The position numbers and the translations under genes were made by a program. A DNA stretch of 64,000 nt from Lachnospiraceae bacterium (lineage in GTDB: Bacteria; Bacillota; Clostridia; Lachnospirales; Lachnospiraceae), in the NCBI GenBank assembly GCA_017472605.1, contig JAFUPV010000048.1:1-64000 (forward strand), read 5' to 3'. Positions within the stretch are counted from its first letter, which is position 1, and every line of letters starts with the position of its first letter. Shown here in pieces: positions 18,862 through 27,335 of the stretch. The notes beneath the pieces were generated by a model. The model was not told the DNA's origin. It searched no databases and worked only from the letters and a program-made list of their open reading frames with translations.

Positions 18862-19851
18862 TTAACCTACGATACCGCTTCGTTCAATTCCTTCTACAAA
18901 GTGCTTCTGGCAGACAATGTAGAGAAGGATCAGCGGCAGAATGACAAGGATCGTACCTGTGTTGTTCATCATGGATACGAATCCGGGGCTGATAAAGTTC
19001 ATGGAACCGCCAAATCCCTCATAGCTGCTGTAAACGGCAGCGGACAGATTGTTCAGGGAGGTAGCAAGCACCTTTGTCTTTACCAGATACAGGGACGAAT
19101 AGAAGTTATCGGTCCACTGCCATACAAAGCCAAACAGGAAAACAGTTACCATCATCGGGATCGCACTGGGAAGCATGATCTGAACAAAGGTACGGAGTTT
19201 TCCGCATCCATCTACAAACGCTGCCTCTTCCAGCTCCTTGGGCATTCCCTTGAAGAACTGTCTCAGCATGTAGATGTACAGGCCGTTTTTGAAACCGGTA
19301 CAGGTTGCCGCCTGGATCAGGAACGGCCAGTATGTATCGATCAGGTTGATGCTGCTTCCTGTCATCGCCACCACGATTCCGAACACATCGAAATAGCGGA
19401 ACTTCATGAACAGAGGAAGCATGATGATCTGCGGCGGAACAATCAGCATCAGGATCACGCCGCCAAAGAGAAGCTTCTTTCCCGGGAAATTGAAGCGGGC
19501 AAAGCCGTAGGCTGTCAGCAGGCAGGAGCCCAGCTGAAGCAGAACGACTGCTGCTGCCAGAAGTCCGGTGCGAAGCAGTGTATTCCAGTAGTCCAGTCCC
19601 TGAATCGCCAGCCGGTAGTTGTCCAGTGTAAAATGCTTTGGAATGTATTTGACGCTGGAATCATAGAGATCCGACTCTGCCATGAAGGAAACCGCGATTT
19701 TCAGGAACACCGGCTGCAGGATGACAAAACAGATGCCAAGGACGATCACTGCACGGATGATCTTCCACAGAAAACGTCCGACTTTTGCCGTAGTGACCCG
19801 GTCTGTCCGTCTTCGTGCCGTTTTTTGATACGAATTATGTACTTCTTTCAT
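18862..19851 (-). CDS. Carbohydrate ABC transporter permease (MalG type)
   Basis: A 329-aa inner-membrane subunit with about six membrane segments and the EAA loop ELEEAAFVDGCGKLRTF, which contacts the ATPase. The start at 19851 has GAGGTG five bases upstream and lies 4 bp after the upstream permease stop; the alternative ATG at 19869 has no ribosome site. It pairs with the MalF-type subunit next to it. No ATPase is encoded in the operon. Confidence 0.92.
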   Translation of the reverse strand: MKEVHNSYQKTARRRTDRVTTAKVGRFLWKIIRAVIVLGICFVILQPVFLKIAVSFMAESDLYDSSVKYIPKHFTLDNYRLAIQGLDYWNTLLRTGLLAAAVVLLQLGSCLLTAYGFARFNFPGKKLLFGGVILMLIVPPQIIMLPLFMKFRYFDVFGIVVAMTGSSINLIDTYWPFLIQAATCTGFKNGLYIYMLRQFFKGMPKELEEAAFVDGCGKLRTFVQIMLPSAIPMMVTVFLFGFVWQWTDNFYSSLYLVKTKVLATSLNNLSAAVYSSYEGFGGSMNFISPGFVSMMNNTGTILVILPLILLYIVCQKHFVEGIERSGIVG

Positions 19852-19855
19852 CGGA

Positions 19856-20797
19856 TCACCTCTCATCATAATAGAATATTTTTCTGGAGATCAGTCCGCC
19901 GACAACCAGAAGGATCAGCGCAATGCAGACGAAGTAAATCCAGGCCATTGCGGAACCGTAGCCATATTGTACCTCGGAAAAGATCTTTGTCCGGATCGCA
20001 TTCATCATCTCGTTGTTCTCGTTGGTAAACGAGTCAACGATTGTGTAGATGCAGTTTACCAGGATCAGAGGGCTGATCATCGGGAAGGTGATCTTCCAGA
20101 AGCTTTCCCAGCCGGTCGCTCCTTCCATGCTGGACGCCTCGTAGAGAGACGGGGAGATGGACTGCAGACCTGCAAGGAAAATCAGGATCTGAACGCCGGA
20201 CGCGACAATGATGTCATAAAGACCGTTGACTGCGTTGGACAGGAAGGTGATCACCGATCCGGGAAGACTGGTGTACTCACGAAGAAGACGAACCATGTCC
20301 AGAAAAGATGCAACGCCCTCTCCCTCCGCAGCGGTTTCACCCATTGCGGATACCAGAAGGTCGGAGGACTCCAGTCCGAGAACGACACCGCTGGTCAGGA
20401 TTACCGGGAAGAAGAAAACACTTCTTGCAAAGGTACGTCCGATGAATTTCTGATTGATCAGCGTTGCGGCAAAGAAGCTGAAGATGATGATCAGCGGTAC
20501 CTGTGCCGCGATGTTTCCGATGGCGGTCAGAAGATCCAGATTAAAGTCCGGATCGATGGTCAGCGCACGGATGTAGTGTTCGAATCCGTTGTTCTTCGCT
20601 GTTTCCAGAACATATCCATCGGAGGTAACTGTCATGTTGCTGAAGCTGAACTGAATGGATTTTGCGATCATCGGAAGGAAAATAACAAAAAATCCAATCA
20701 GAAACGGTAAGATGAACAGATATCCTGCCAGTGCGTCTTTGCCGGCAAGTGAAAGCTTCCATTTTCCCTGCTGCTTCCGGAATAAAGCTGATTTCAT
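19856..20797 (-). CDS. Sugar ABC transporter permease (MalF type)
   Basis: A 313-aa inner-membrane subunit with about six membrane segments (LAGYLFILPFLIGFFVIFLP at the first) and the EAA-loop region LYEASSMEGATGWESFWKI. The start directly abuts the DUF5696 stop and has AGGAGG. That tight junction ties the second importer to the NHL/YIP1/DUF5696 core. Confidence 0.92.
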   Translation of the reverse strand: MKSALFRKQQGKWKLSLAGKDALAGYLFILPFLIGFFVIFLPMIAKSIQFSFSNMTVTSDGYVLETAKNNGFEHYIRALTIDPDFNLDLLTAIGNIAAQVPLIIIFSFFAATLINQKFIGRTFARSVFFFPVILTSGVVLGLESSDLLVSAMGETAAEGEGVASFLDMVRLLREYTSLPGSVITFLSNAVNGLYDIIVASGVQILIFLAGLQSISPSLYEASSMEGATGWESFWKITFPMISPLILVNCIYTIVDSFTNENNEMMNAIRTKIFSEVQYGYGSAMAWIYFVCIALILLVVGGLISRKIFYYDER

Positions 20798-23347
20798 TTA
20801 TTTTCCTCCTTTCTCTACCGCGTAATCCTTTGCGTTCACTGTCACACCTTTCAGTGTTACGTCTTCGCTTCCGTAATTGATCCAGATTTCTGTTCCGTCC
20901 TCATAGGTCACACGAACCACATTCTCCTGCATGATCTCATGCTTTCTGATGATCTGCCCCTGGAGACTGCCGAGTACTTCATTGACTTCCTTCCAGGACT
21001 GAGCCGCCTGGTCGATCCATGCTTCATAGCAGACCGAATAGAGATGGTCAAAATCCGTTTCCTTCAGGATGGAATTGTCTTCATAGATCCATTTGAAATA
21101 GAGACCGGCTCCGCTTTCCAGACATTTCAGGACAGAAGTCCGGTAGTCATCCGACAGATTCATGGCATCGCCTGCATAGTTGACAGAACCATGGATGACC
21201 ATCTGATAGAACGGAATTTCCTGGTCAATGATGTAATAGTTGTTGGAACTCATCGGTGTATTGATGATGTCGCTCAGATACGGCAGCGCATAGGCATTGG
21301 CGTTGTCGCCGATGATGCCGTTCTCCAGCGATTCATCCAGCTTCGCCATCACATTGCTGTTAGCGTTTTTCGCATCCTGCGCGTCCATGTACTGCTCATC
21401 CAGCATATCGGTGTAGATGGTGCTGGCAAGGCCGGTCACATTCACACCTGTAATGCCGCAGGAATTCAGATCCTTCAGTGAATTCTCCGCGATCTTTTCC
21501 ACATAGAACGGGCTGATCAGATTGATATCCCGCTCGTCAACCATGCCGTTTGCTACCAGCCAGGTGGCAGCCTTCACTACGGTACGGTCAAAGTAGCGCG
21601 GCGCATAGCTCATGGCAGAATAGCCGTCAAACATCTTGTCCTTGTACACATTCTGGTAATCCACCGTCATGTAGACAGGAATCTGATCCGCAGCCATTCC
21701 CTCCAGGAATTCCTTCAGCGTTGTTCCGCCCTCTTTCAGGCCGCTTACCGCGGAAAGCTTTGTTGCCGCCGTTCCCTCCAGACCGCCGTTGGCCCAGCCG
21801 CTGTAAATCACGGTGATATCTTCCACACCGCTTTCCTTCAGCTGATCGGTGATTTCCTGTGCCTGCGCAAAGGTTGTTACCTCTTTTGCATCCCGGTAGC
21901 GGATTCCAAGAAGCGTCTCATACTTGTCGATTGCGCCGATGTACTCCGCATAGAACGGAATGGAAGCAGCCTCTTCCAGACGGGTCAGGACACCGTTTTC
22001 TTCCAGATAGGTGCGGTAGGTGGACGCCATCCAGGAGTAATCTGCCTCATCTCCTGTCTCAAAGAAGAAACGCAGGGTGTAATCCTCTGAAAACTCCGGT
22101 TTGGAGTACAGCTGCATGCTGTTGGATCCAACCATGTCTCCCAGGGAAATGCCGCCGCTCTCCAGATAGGTGAACTTTGTGTATACATGGTTATATGGTG
22201 TTGTCTTTCCGGAGATATCCGCCGCGATCGCCGCCTGGGCATCTCCGTTCTCAATCACCGCGAACCATGCCTTCTCATCGGCCTTCAGACCGAATACCGG
22301 CAGCTTCACGGTCAGGTTTTCATCAATCTCGGATTTTTTCTCCGACAGAATCAGCATTGTCTTGTCCTGTCCATAGACCAGTGTTTCATAGGAAGATACA
22401 CTTGTTTTTCCATTGTTCAGGTTAATCAGCGCGCCGCTTCCGTCCGGTACAAAAATGTATCCGTCTTCCTCGCTGCTTCCTGCGCCAAAATACGGCAGCA
22501 GGCCGATTGTCGTCAGGTAGTAGCCTTCTGTATTGTAGGTAACCGCTGCCGGATCCACGGACACCACCAGGGAGTCCTCCTCCAGACGGTATTCCACCGG
22601 AATGGTGAACCACGGTGTGGAAACCTCTTCCGTTTCTCCCAGCTCTGCCTGATCCAGTTCATAGTCTTCCTTGGTATATCCGGCTTCCTGGAAGTACTCC
22701 ATCAGCTCTTCCTTCATGTAATCCTTGACGTTTCCTCTCAGAACATAGATATTATGTGTTTCCAGTCCCGGATACAGCGCAAGGTTTTCTGTCTTCTCCT
22801 CTTCGCTCATGTCAGCAAGAGAAAGAAGCGTATAGTTTCTGTTGATCTTTTTCAGCTGCTTCTCTGTCATCTTTTCCGAGAACAGAAGCATGCGTTCTTC
22901 ACTGATTACGGAAGGGAGAATCAGGGATGTTCCCGCATCGCCCAGCGTAAACGTGATCACCATTCCGTCATCGGTATAATCAATGACAAACTGTTCATTT
23001 TCCACACAGTCATTGTAACTGTCCATCTTGCTGCTCTGCACGCTCTCGTTGTAATACTGAACCGTGACCTGAGCCTTCATCAGGTTTTTGTAGTAAGAAG
23101 TGGCCCCCTCCGCGTCATCTCCGTTTTCCGGTGCGGAATACCAGATCTCACCGCTTACCAGATCCTTCACAGCAATGGTGGCTTCGTCCTCATCCACATA
23201 GAGCTCCAGGTGTTCGTTGGCAGCTGCCAGATCCATTCCTTTCGGTCCGTCGCTGTTTTTCGCCGCCTCTGTGATTCCCGAATTGCCAAGGGACAACAGC
23301 AGAGCCGCAAACAGGGCGAAGCATGTTTTTCCGTTTTGCTTTTTCAT
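20798..23347 (-). CDS. Large secreted DUF5696 family protein
   Basis: An 849-aa protein with an N-terminal signal sequence (CFALFAALLLSLGNSG). I recognise it as DUF5696-like from memory of the family; no experimental function is known to me. Residues about 35-330 look beta-rich and resemble the super-sandwich before some glycosidase barrels (LYVDEDEATIAVKDLVSG, FVPDGSGALINL). From about 460 on it looks like an alpha/beta barrel (PFYAEYIGAIDKYETLLG, ITVIYSGWANGGLEG, IPVYMTVDYQNVY). A new glycoside hydrolase type is possible, but that is inference. ATG 23347 is chosen because GGAGG is 6 bases away; the ATG at 23353 abuts the site. It lies between YIP1 and a permease gene. Confidence 0.85.
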   Translation of the reverse strand: MKKQNGKTCFALFAALLLSLGNSGITEAAKNSDGPKGMDLAAANEHLELYVDEDEATIAVKDLVSGEIWYSAPENGDDAEGATSYYKNLMKAQVTVQYYNESVQSSKMDSYNDCVENEQFVIDYTDDGMVITFTLGDAGTSLILPSVISEERMLLFSEKMTEKQLKKINRNYTLLSLADMSEEEKTENLALYPGLETHNIYVLRGNVKDYMKEELMEYFQEAGYTKEDYELDQAELGETEEVSTPWFTIPVEYRLEEDSLVVSVDPAAVTYNTEGYYLTTIGLLPYFGAGSSEEDGYIFVPDGSGALINLNNGKTSVSSYETLVYGQDKTMLILSEKKSEIDENLTVKLPVFGLKADEKAWFAVIENGDAQAAIAADISGKTTPYNHVYTKFTYLESGGISLGDMVGSNSMQLYSKPEFSEDYTLRFFFETGDEADYSWMASTYRTYLEENGVLTRLEEAASIPFYAEYIGAIDKYETLLGIRYRDAKEVTTFAQAQEITDQLKESGVEDITVIYSGWANGGLEGTAATKLSAVSGLKEGGTTLKEFLEGMAADQIPVYMTVDYQNVYKDKMFDGYSAMSYAPRYFDRTVVKAATWLVANGMVDERDINLISPFYVEKIAENSLKDLNSCGITGVNVTGLASTIYTDMLDEQYMDAQDAKNANSNVMAKLDESLENGIIGDNANAYALPYLSDIINTPMSSNNYYIIDQEIPFYQMVIHGSVNYAGDAMNLSDDYRTSVLKCLESGAGLYFKWIYEDNSILKETDFDHLYSVCYEAWIDQAAQSWKEVNEVLGSLQGQIIRKHEIMQENVVRVTYEDGTEIWINYGSEDVTLKGVTVNAKDYAVEKGGK

Positions 23348-23360
23348 TGCCATCCTCCCT

Positions 23361-23981
23361 CTAGCGGAACCGAAGCTCCGTGTAAATCGTTGTTCCAAAG
23401 CCGAGCATCTGCTGGATTACCGAGAAAAACAGGAGTCCGATGAACATGATGATCGCCATTCCGACGATGGTCAGAACAATCGTAACCAGGGTTTTTCCGA
23501 TGCTGTACTGATGGGTGATCATTGTGGAACAGAACAGCAGGAAACCGGCCCAGATATAGGAAACCGCCATAAACACATGGTAGAAGCTTCCCTCATCCAT
23601 CGTAATGGCATGACTCATCAGCACCATTGGCAGACGGATGAGAATAACAGGGAAGATTGCATAGCCGGTTGCCATGGCAATGTCCTTCATGGTTCCCTCG
23701 CCGTCCATCAGGGAGGTGAGGCACCAGTTTGCAACGACCCAGAGGACGTAGAGCAAAAGTACGGTTACAATGTCTACCACAACGTTCAAATCCTGCAGAC
23801 GGTTTGGATTAAACAGGAATCCCGTATTCTGCTTTTCGATGGTCAGAGTTGCGATCGTGAGAAAAACAAAGGTGAACGCTGCTGCCAGACTTCCCCGCTT
23901 CTCCTTTTTCAGATCCCAGAAGCCGTCAAAGGGATGAAAAATCACATGAAACACATACGTTAATGTCTTGACATAGTACAT
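23361..23981 (-). CDS. YIP1 family membrane protein
   Basis: A 206-aa protein with about five membrane segments, a short cytoplasmic N-terminus containing FHPFDGFWDLKKEKRGS (the typical opening of bacterial YIP1 domains), and the internal ICSLM-type region WCLTSLMDGEGTMKDI. Bacterial YIP1 proteins have no settled function. Its start lies inside the end of the NHL gene (22-bp overlap) and it is followed by the DUF5696 gene after 13 bp, so translation is probably coupled. Confidence 0.85.
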   Translation of the reverse strand: MYYVKTLTYVFHVIFHPFDGFWDLKKEKRGSLAAAFTFVFLTIATLTIEKQNTGFLFNPNRLQDLNVVVDIVTVLLLYVLWVVANWCLTSLMDGEGTMKDIAMATGYAIFPVILIRLPMVLMSHAITMDEGSFYHVFMAVSYIWAGFLLFCSTMITHQYSIGKTLVTIVLTIVGMAIIMFIGLLFFSVIQQMLGFGTTIYTELRFR

Positions 23982-25465
23982 CTCACTTCACCTGCCCATC
24001 TCTTTAATTTCTTCGCCCACCGGATTACCAGAACCAGAAGGACTACGCCGCCGACAGCTGCCATGAGCTTGCCGAAACCGCTTTCCATCAGTTCTTTCCG
24101 GTAATAATAAAAGGCTTTGTTATAGTACTTCTTGCTGTTTCCCAGCTCGAAGCAGTTCATTGCTTCTTTATACTCGCCTTCTGCAAGGGCAATCTTTCCG
24201 ATACCCACATAGGCAAGTTCGTTGTTGGCATTCTGCTTCAGAACCTCCTGCCACTCTGCATAGGAGCCTTCGGAATCACCGATGTTGTTGAGTGCCAGCG
24301 CATCCAGCACATGCTGTCCGTAGGCAGTAATCTCAAATTTCAGAATCGAGCCCTGCAGATTATCCAGCACATAGATCTGTGATTCATCACCGCTTAAGCC
24401 AAGCGAAACCGGCTTCTGTGTGTTTCCTTCCCTGCTTCCGTTCTGTCCGAAGATGAACAGGGAGTTTCCGTCATAATCGTAGGCAAAAATTTTGCCGCCT
24501 GCTGAGTCCAGGATGAAGTAGCAGCCATATTCCGTCGATGCCACATCACAGAAGGAAGACCACTTGGCATCCTCGTCAGCACTGTAGAGATCGCCGTTGA
24601 TCGGATAGTTTCCGAGACGTCTGAGGACGTCGGTTCCGGTTGGATTCAGTCTGCGGATCGTGTCCGCGCCGCTGGCATAGTCTTCACTGGCCAGATTGTT
24701 GATGGTTGCGTAGATGAAGTTTTCCTGATCCACAAAGATGTTGCTGTATTCCGTCGGAACGATGGTTTCCATACGCTCCTGCTGTGCTTCCGTGGAGAAA
24801 TAGTTCTTCCACATGTACTCGAACGGGCTGACACTTACTTCAGTCGCTCCCATGAATCCCTGGAATTCCCCGTGACGGTCGAACTCCACCAGACCCATGT
24901 TAATGCCGTAGCAGATCGCGTAGATTCGTCCGGCATTGTCAACAACCACCTTCGTCGGAACGAATTTCTGGCTTTCCGTGATCAGATCCGTTTCCGGTCT
25001 TTTGATCTCCCGGAGAAATTCGCCGTCTTCATCGAATTCCACAATTCGCTCATTGCCGCTGTCCGCAACGTAGATGTGTCCCTCTTCCGTTACATAAACG
25101 CCTTTTGGTCCATTCAGCAGATCGGACTCGTCTCTGGCAAAGGTGATCTCCATAGAGATGGTTCCTTCGCTGTCCATTTTCAGAATTCTTGAATTTCCGG
25201 TATCTGCCACATAGAGCAGATCCTCATGGATGAAAAGATCTTCCGGATAGGTAAGAGCTGTTCCGAAGGATGCCGAAGTCAGCGTTTCCGTGTAGAGGTA
25301 GGCATGAGGCTGGAGCACATCATCGCCCCAGTAGTTGTAGCTGTATGTATCATAGGGTACATCTGCATATACCATGCACGGACTCATCGCTGCCGCCGTC
25401 AGGGTGAAAGCCGCAACGGCACAGGCTGCTGCCCGGATTGTTTTCATTACTCGTTTTCCCGCCAT
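23960..25465 (-). CDS. Surface NHL-repeat propeller protein with TPR and C-terminal membrane anchor
   Basis: A 501-aa protein. A signal sequence (residues 1-34, ending near VYADVPYD) leads into NHL repeats, for example DLLYVADTGNSRILKMDSEG, GHIYVADSGNERIVEFDEDG and RIYAICYGINMGLVEFDRHG. After the propeller (about 60-375) a helical, TPR-like stretch follows (YVGIGKIALAEGEYKEAMNC), then one membrane segment (AAVGGVVLLVLVIRWAKK) near 475. The topology is therefore outer domain plus membrane anchor. It may act as a sugar- or partner-binding scaffold; that is inference. It overlaps the YIP1 start. Confidence 0.85.
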   Translation of the reverse strand: MAGKRVMKTIRAAACAVAAFTLTAAAMSPCMVYADVPYDTYSYNYWGDDVLQPHAYLYTETLTSASFGTALTYPEDLFIHEDLLYVADTGNSRILKMDSEGTISMEITFARDESDLLNGPKGVYVTEEGHIYVADSGNERIVEFDEDGEFLREIKRPETDLITESQKFVPTKVVVDNAGRIYAICYGINMGLVEFDRHGEFQGFMGATEVSVSPFEYMWKNYFSTEAQQERMETIVPTEYSNIFVDQENFIYATINNLASEDYASGADTIRRLNPTGTDVLRRLGNYPINGDLYSADEDAKWSSFCDVASTEYGCYFILDSAGGKIFAYDYDGNSLFIFGQNGSREGNTQKPVSLGLSGDESQIYVLDNLQGSILKFEITAYGQHVLDALALNNIGDSEGSYAEWQEVLKQNANNELAYVGIGKIALAEGEYKEAMNCFELGNSKKYYNKAFYYYRKELMESGFGKLMAAVGGVVLLVLVIRWAKKLKRWAGEVRCTMSRH

Positions 25466-25477
25466 GCTTTTCCCCCT

Positions 25478-26344
25478 TTACTCCTTAATACCGGATGATG
25501 CCATTGTTTCGATGATGTTGCTCTGGCTGATGATGAAGATCGTAATCGGCACGATCATCATGATAACTGCAACCGCTGCCGTAGCACCGGCTCTGGAAAT
25601 ACCTGCAGCAGAGATCTGGGACAGCGCATAAGGCAGTGTCTTCAGCTCCTCACTGTAAATGTAGTTGGAGCCCTGCAGATTCCAGAGATCCTGGAAGCAG
25701 AAAATGATCAGTGTCAGCCATGCCGGTTTTACCTGCGGCATCGCGATCCGAAGGAACACGGTCGTTTCCTTTGCGCCGTCGATTCTTGCTGCCTCCAGCA
25801 GAGAATCCGGGATCTGCTCCATGAACTGCTTCATCAGGAACAGACCAAGCGGCTTTGCGATTGCCGGAATGATCAGCGCCAGATAGCTGTCCAGCCAGCC
25901 GATCTTGGACATGATCAGATAGTTGGGGATCGCCGTTACCTGCGTTGAGAACATCAGGGCTGTTACGATGATCCAGAAAATCAGGTTTCTTCCCGGGAAT
26001 CTATGCTTTGCCAGGGCATATGCACAGAGGCTCGCCACCAGCAGATGACCGATGGTACCGGTCAGGGTAATAAATACGGTGTTAAAGATGTATCTGGAAA
26101 ACGGAACCCAGGACTGGCTCATCAGGACAAAGACGTCGTGGAAGTTGTCCAGGGTCGGGTTGGATACCAGAAAACGGGGCGGGAAGATGTAGAGTTCTTC
26201 CAGCGGTTTTAATGAGTTGCTGATCGCCAGCACCAGCGGAAGCGCCATGAAAAGACCCATGACTACCAGAATGGTAATGCTGACAAAATCGCCTGCTTTG
26301 GAGTGATTTGGCTTCACTCGTTTTTTATGCTTAATGATTGCCAT
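25478..26344 (-). CDS. Carbohydrate ABC transporter permease (MalG type), first set
   Basis: A 288-aa permease with about six membrane segments and the EAA loop SLLEAARIDGAKETTVFLRI. It starts 1 bp after the stop of its MalF-type partner (AAAGGTAGG site) and ends 12 bp before the NHL gene. It belongs to the first importer set with the 968-aa binding protein. Confidence 0.92.
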   Translation of the reverse strand: MAIIKHKKRVKPNHSKAGDFVSITILVVMGLFMALPLVLAISNSLKPLEELYIFPPRFLVSNPTLDNFHDVFVLMSQSWVPFSRYIFNTVFITLTGTIGHLLVASLCAYALAKHRFPGRNLIFWIIVTALMFSTQVTAIPNYLIMSKIGWLDSYLALIIPAIAKPLGLFLMKQFMEQIPDSLLEAARIDGAKETTVFLRIAMPQVKPAWLTLIIFCFQDLWNLQGSNYIYSEELKTLPYALSQISAAGISRAGATAAVAVIMMIVPITIFIISQSNIIETMASSGIKE

Positions 26345-26345
26345 A

Positions 26346-27335
26346 TCAGCGACCTACCTTTCTGAGCACGCTCTGGATCAGCTTGTTGCAGAGTACCATG
26401 ACAATGAACAGCAGCGTTGCGATGGCGGAAGCATAGCCCATCTCAAAACGGATTGTACCGTAGTCAATCAGATGGGACACAACCGTGTGCGCCGCATAGC
26501 TGACACTGGGGAAACCGGCCAGCGCTGCCAGCTGATCATGGATGGAGAAGGACGAGGTGATGGTCATTACCGCACCGAACATCAGCTGTTCTTTCATGGA
26601 CGGCAGTGTGATGTACCACAGTTCCTGGAAACGGTTCTTGACTCCGTCCATGTATCCCGCTTCGTAAAGGGAACGGTCCACATTCTGAAGACCGGCAATG
26701 AAAGACAGGAATCCGGTACCCATGCTCATCCAGAGGACAACGATGATCAGGATCGGCATGATGTAGGTGGTATCCTGGAACCAGAGCTTTGCTTCATAGA
26801 TCACACCAAGCTTCATCAGCCATCCGTTTGCAAGACCATAGATGTCGCTGGAGAAGATGTATTTCCAGACGATGTACGCCTGACCGGAAATGGTCGGCGC
26901 ATAGAAGATCAGGGTCATCACCGCGCGGATCTTCGGATTTTTGATGTCATTGATCATCCATGCGATGAACAGAGCCAGGAAATAGCCGACCGGACCGGTG
27001 ATCACCGCGAACAGGAAGGTGTTCTTTACTGCGATGAGGAACACCTCATCGGCAAAGAACAGGTTGATGTAGTTCTGCCAGCCCACAAACCGCGGTTCTT
27101 CCAGCACATTAAAGTAGGTAAAGCTCAGACCGACTGACGTGCACACAGGAACCAGATAAAACAGGGTAAACAGAATGCAGAATGGAGCAATGAACAGATA
27201 GGAAATCCGGCATCTCCACATTTCTTTGCCAAGCAGGCGAAGTTTCAATTTGATATAGCGTCCAAGCAGAGGAAGAAACGCTTCCTGCTTTGTCTGTTCT
27301 GCCGGACTCTGTTCTGCAGATACGTTCTTATTCAC
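26346..27335 (-). CDS. Sugar ABC transporter permease (MalF type), GTG start
   Basis: A 329-aa permease with about six membrane segments and the EAA-loop region LYEAGYMDGVKNRFQELWYI. I place the start at GTG 27335, because GAGGGGGAG lies about seven bases upstream and the GTGAATAA overlap with the binding-protein stop is a common coupling arrangement. The ATG at 27395 would overlap the upstream gene by 68 bp and adds a non-conserved tail. Confidence 0.9.
   Translation of the reverse strand: MNKNVSAEQSPAEQTKQEAFLPLLGRYIKLKLRLLGKEMWRCRISYLFIAPFCILFTLFYLVPVCTSVGLSFTYFNVLEEPRFVGWQNYINLFFADEVFLIAVKNTFLFAVITGPVGYFLALFIAWMINDIKNPKIRAVMTLIFYAPTISGQAYIVWKYIFSSDIYGLANGWLMKLGVIYEAKLWFQDTTYIMPILIIVVLWMSMGTGFLSFIAGLQNVDRSLYEAGYMDGVKNRFQELWYITLPSMKEQLMFGAVMTITSSFSIHDQLAALAGFPSVSYAAHTVVSHLIDYGTIRFEMGYASAIATLLFIVMVLCNKLIQSVLRKVGR

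Noticed and set aside
22187..23443. 418-codon plus-strand open frame opposite the DUF5696 gene
   Set aside because: Antisense shadow; the minus-strand gene has signal peptide, ribosome site and tight operon spacing.
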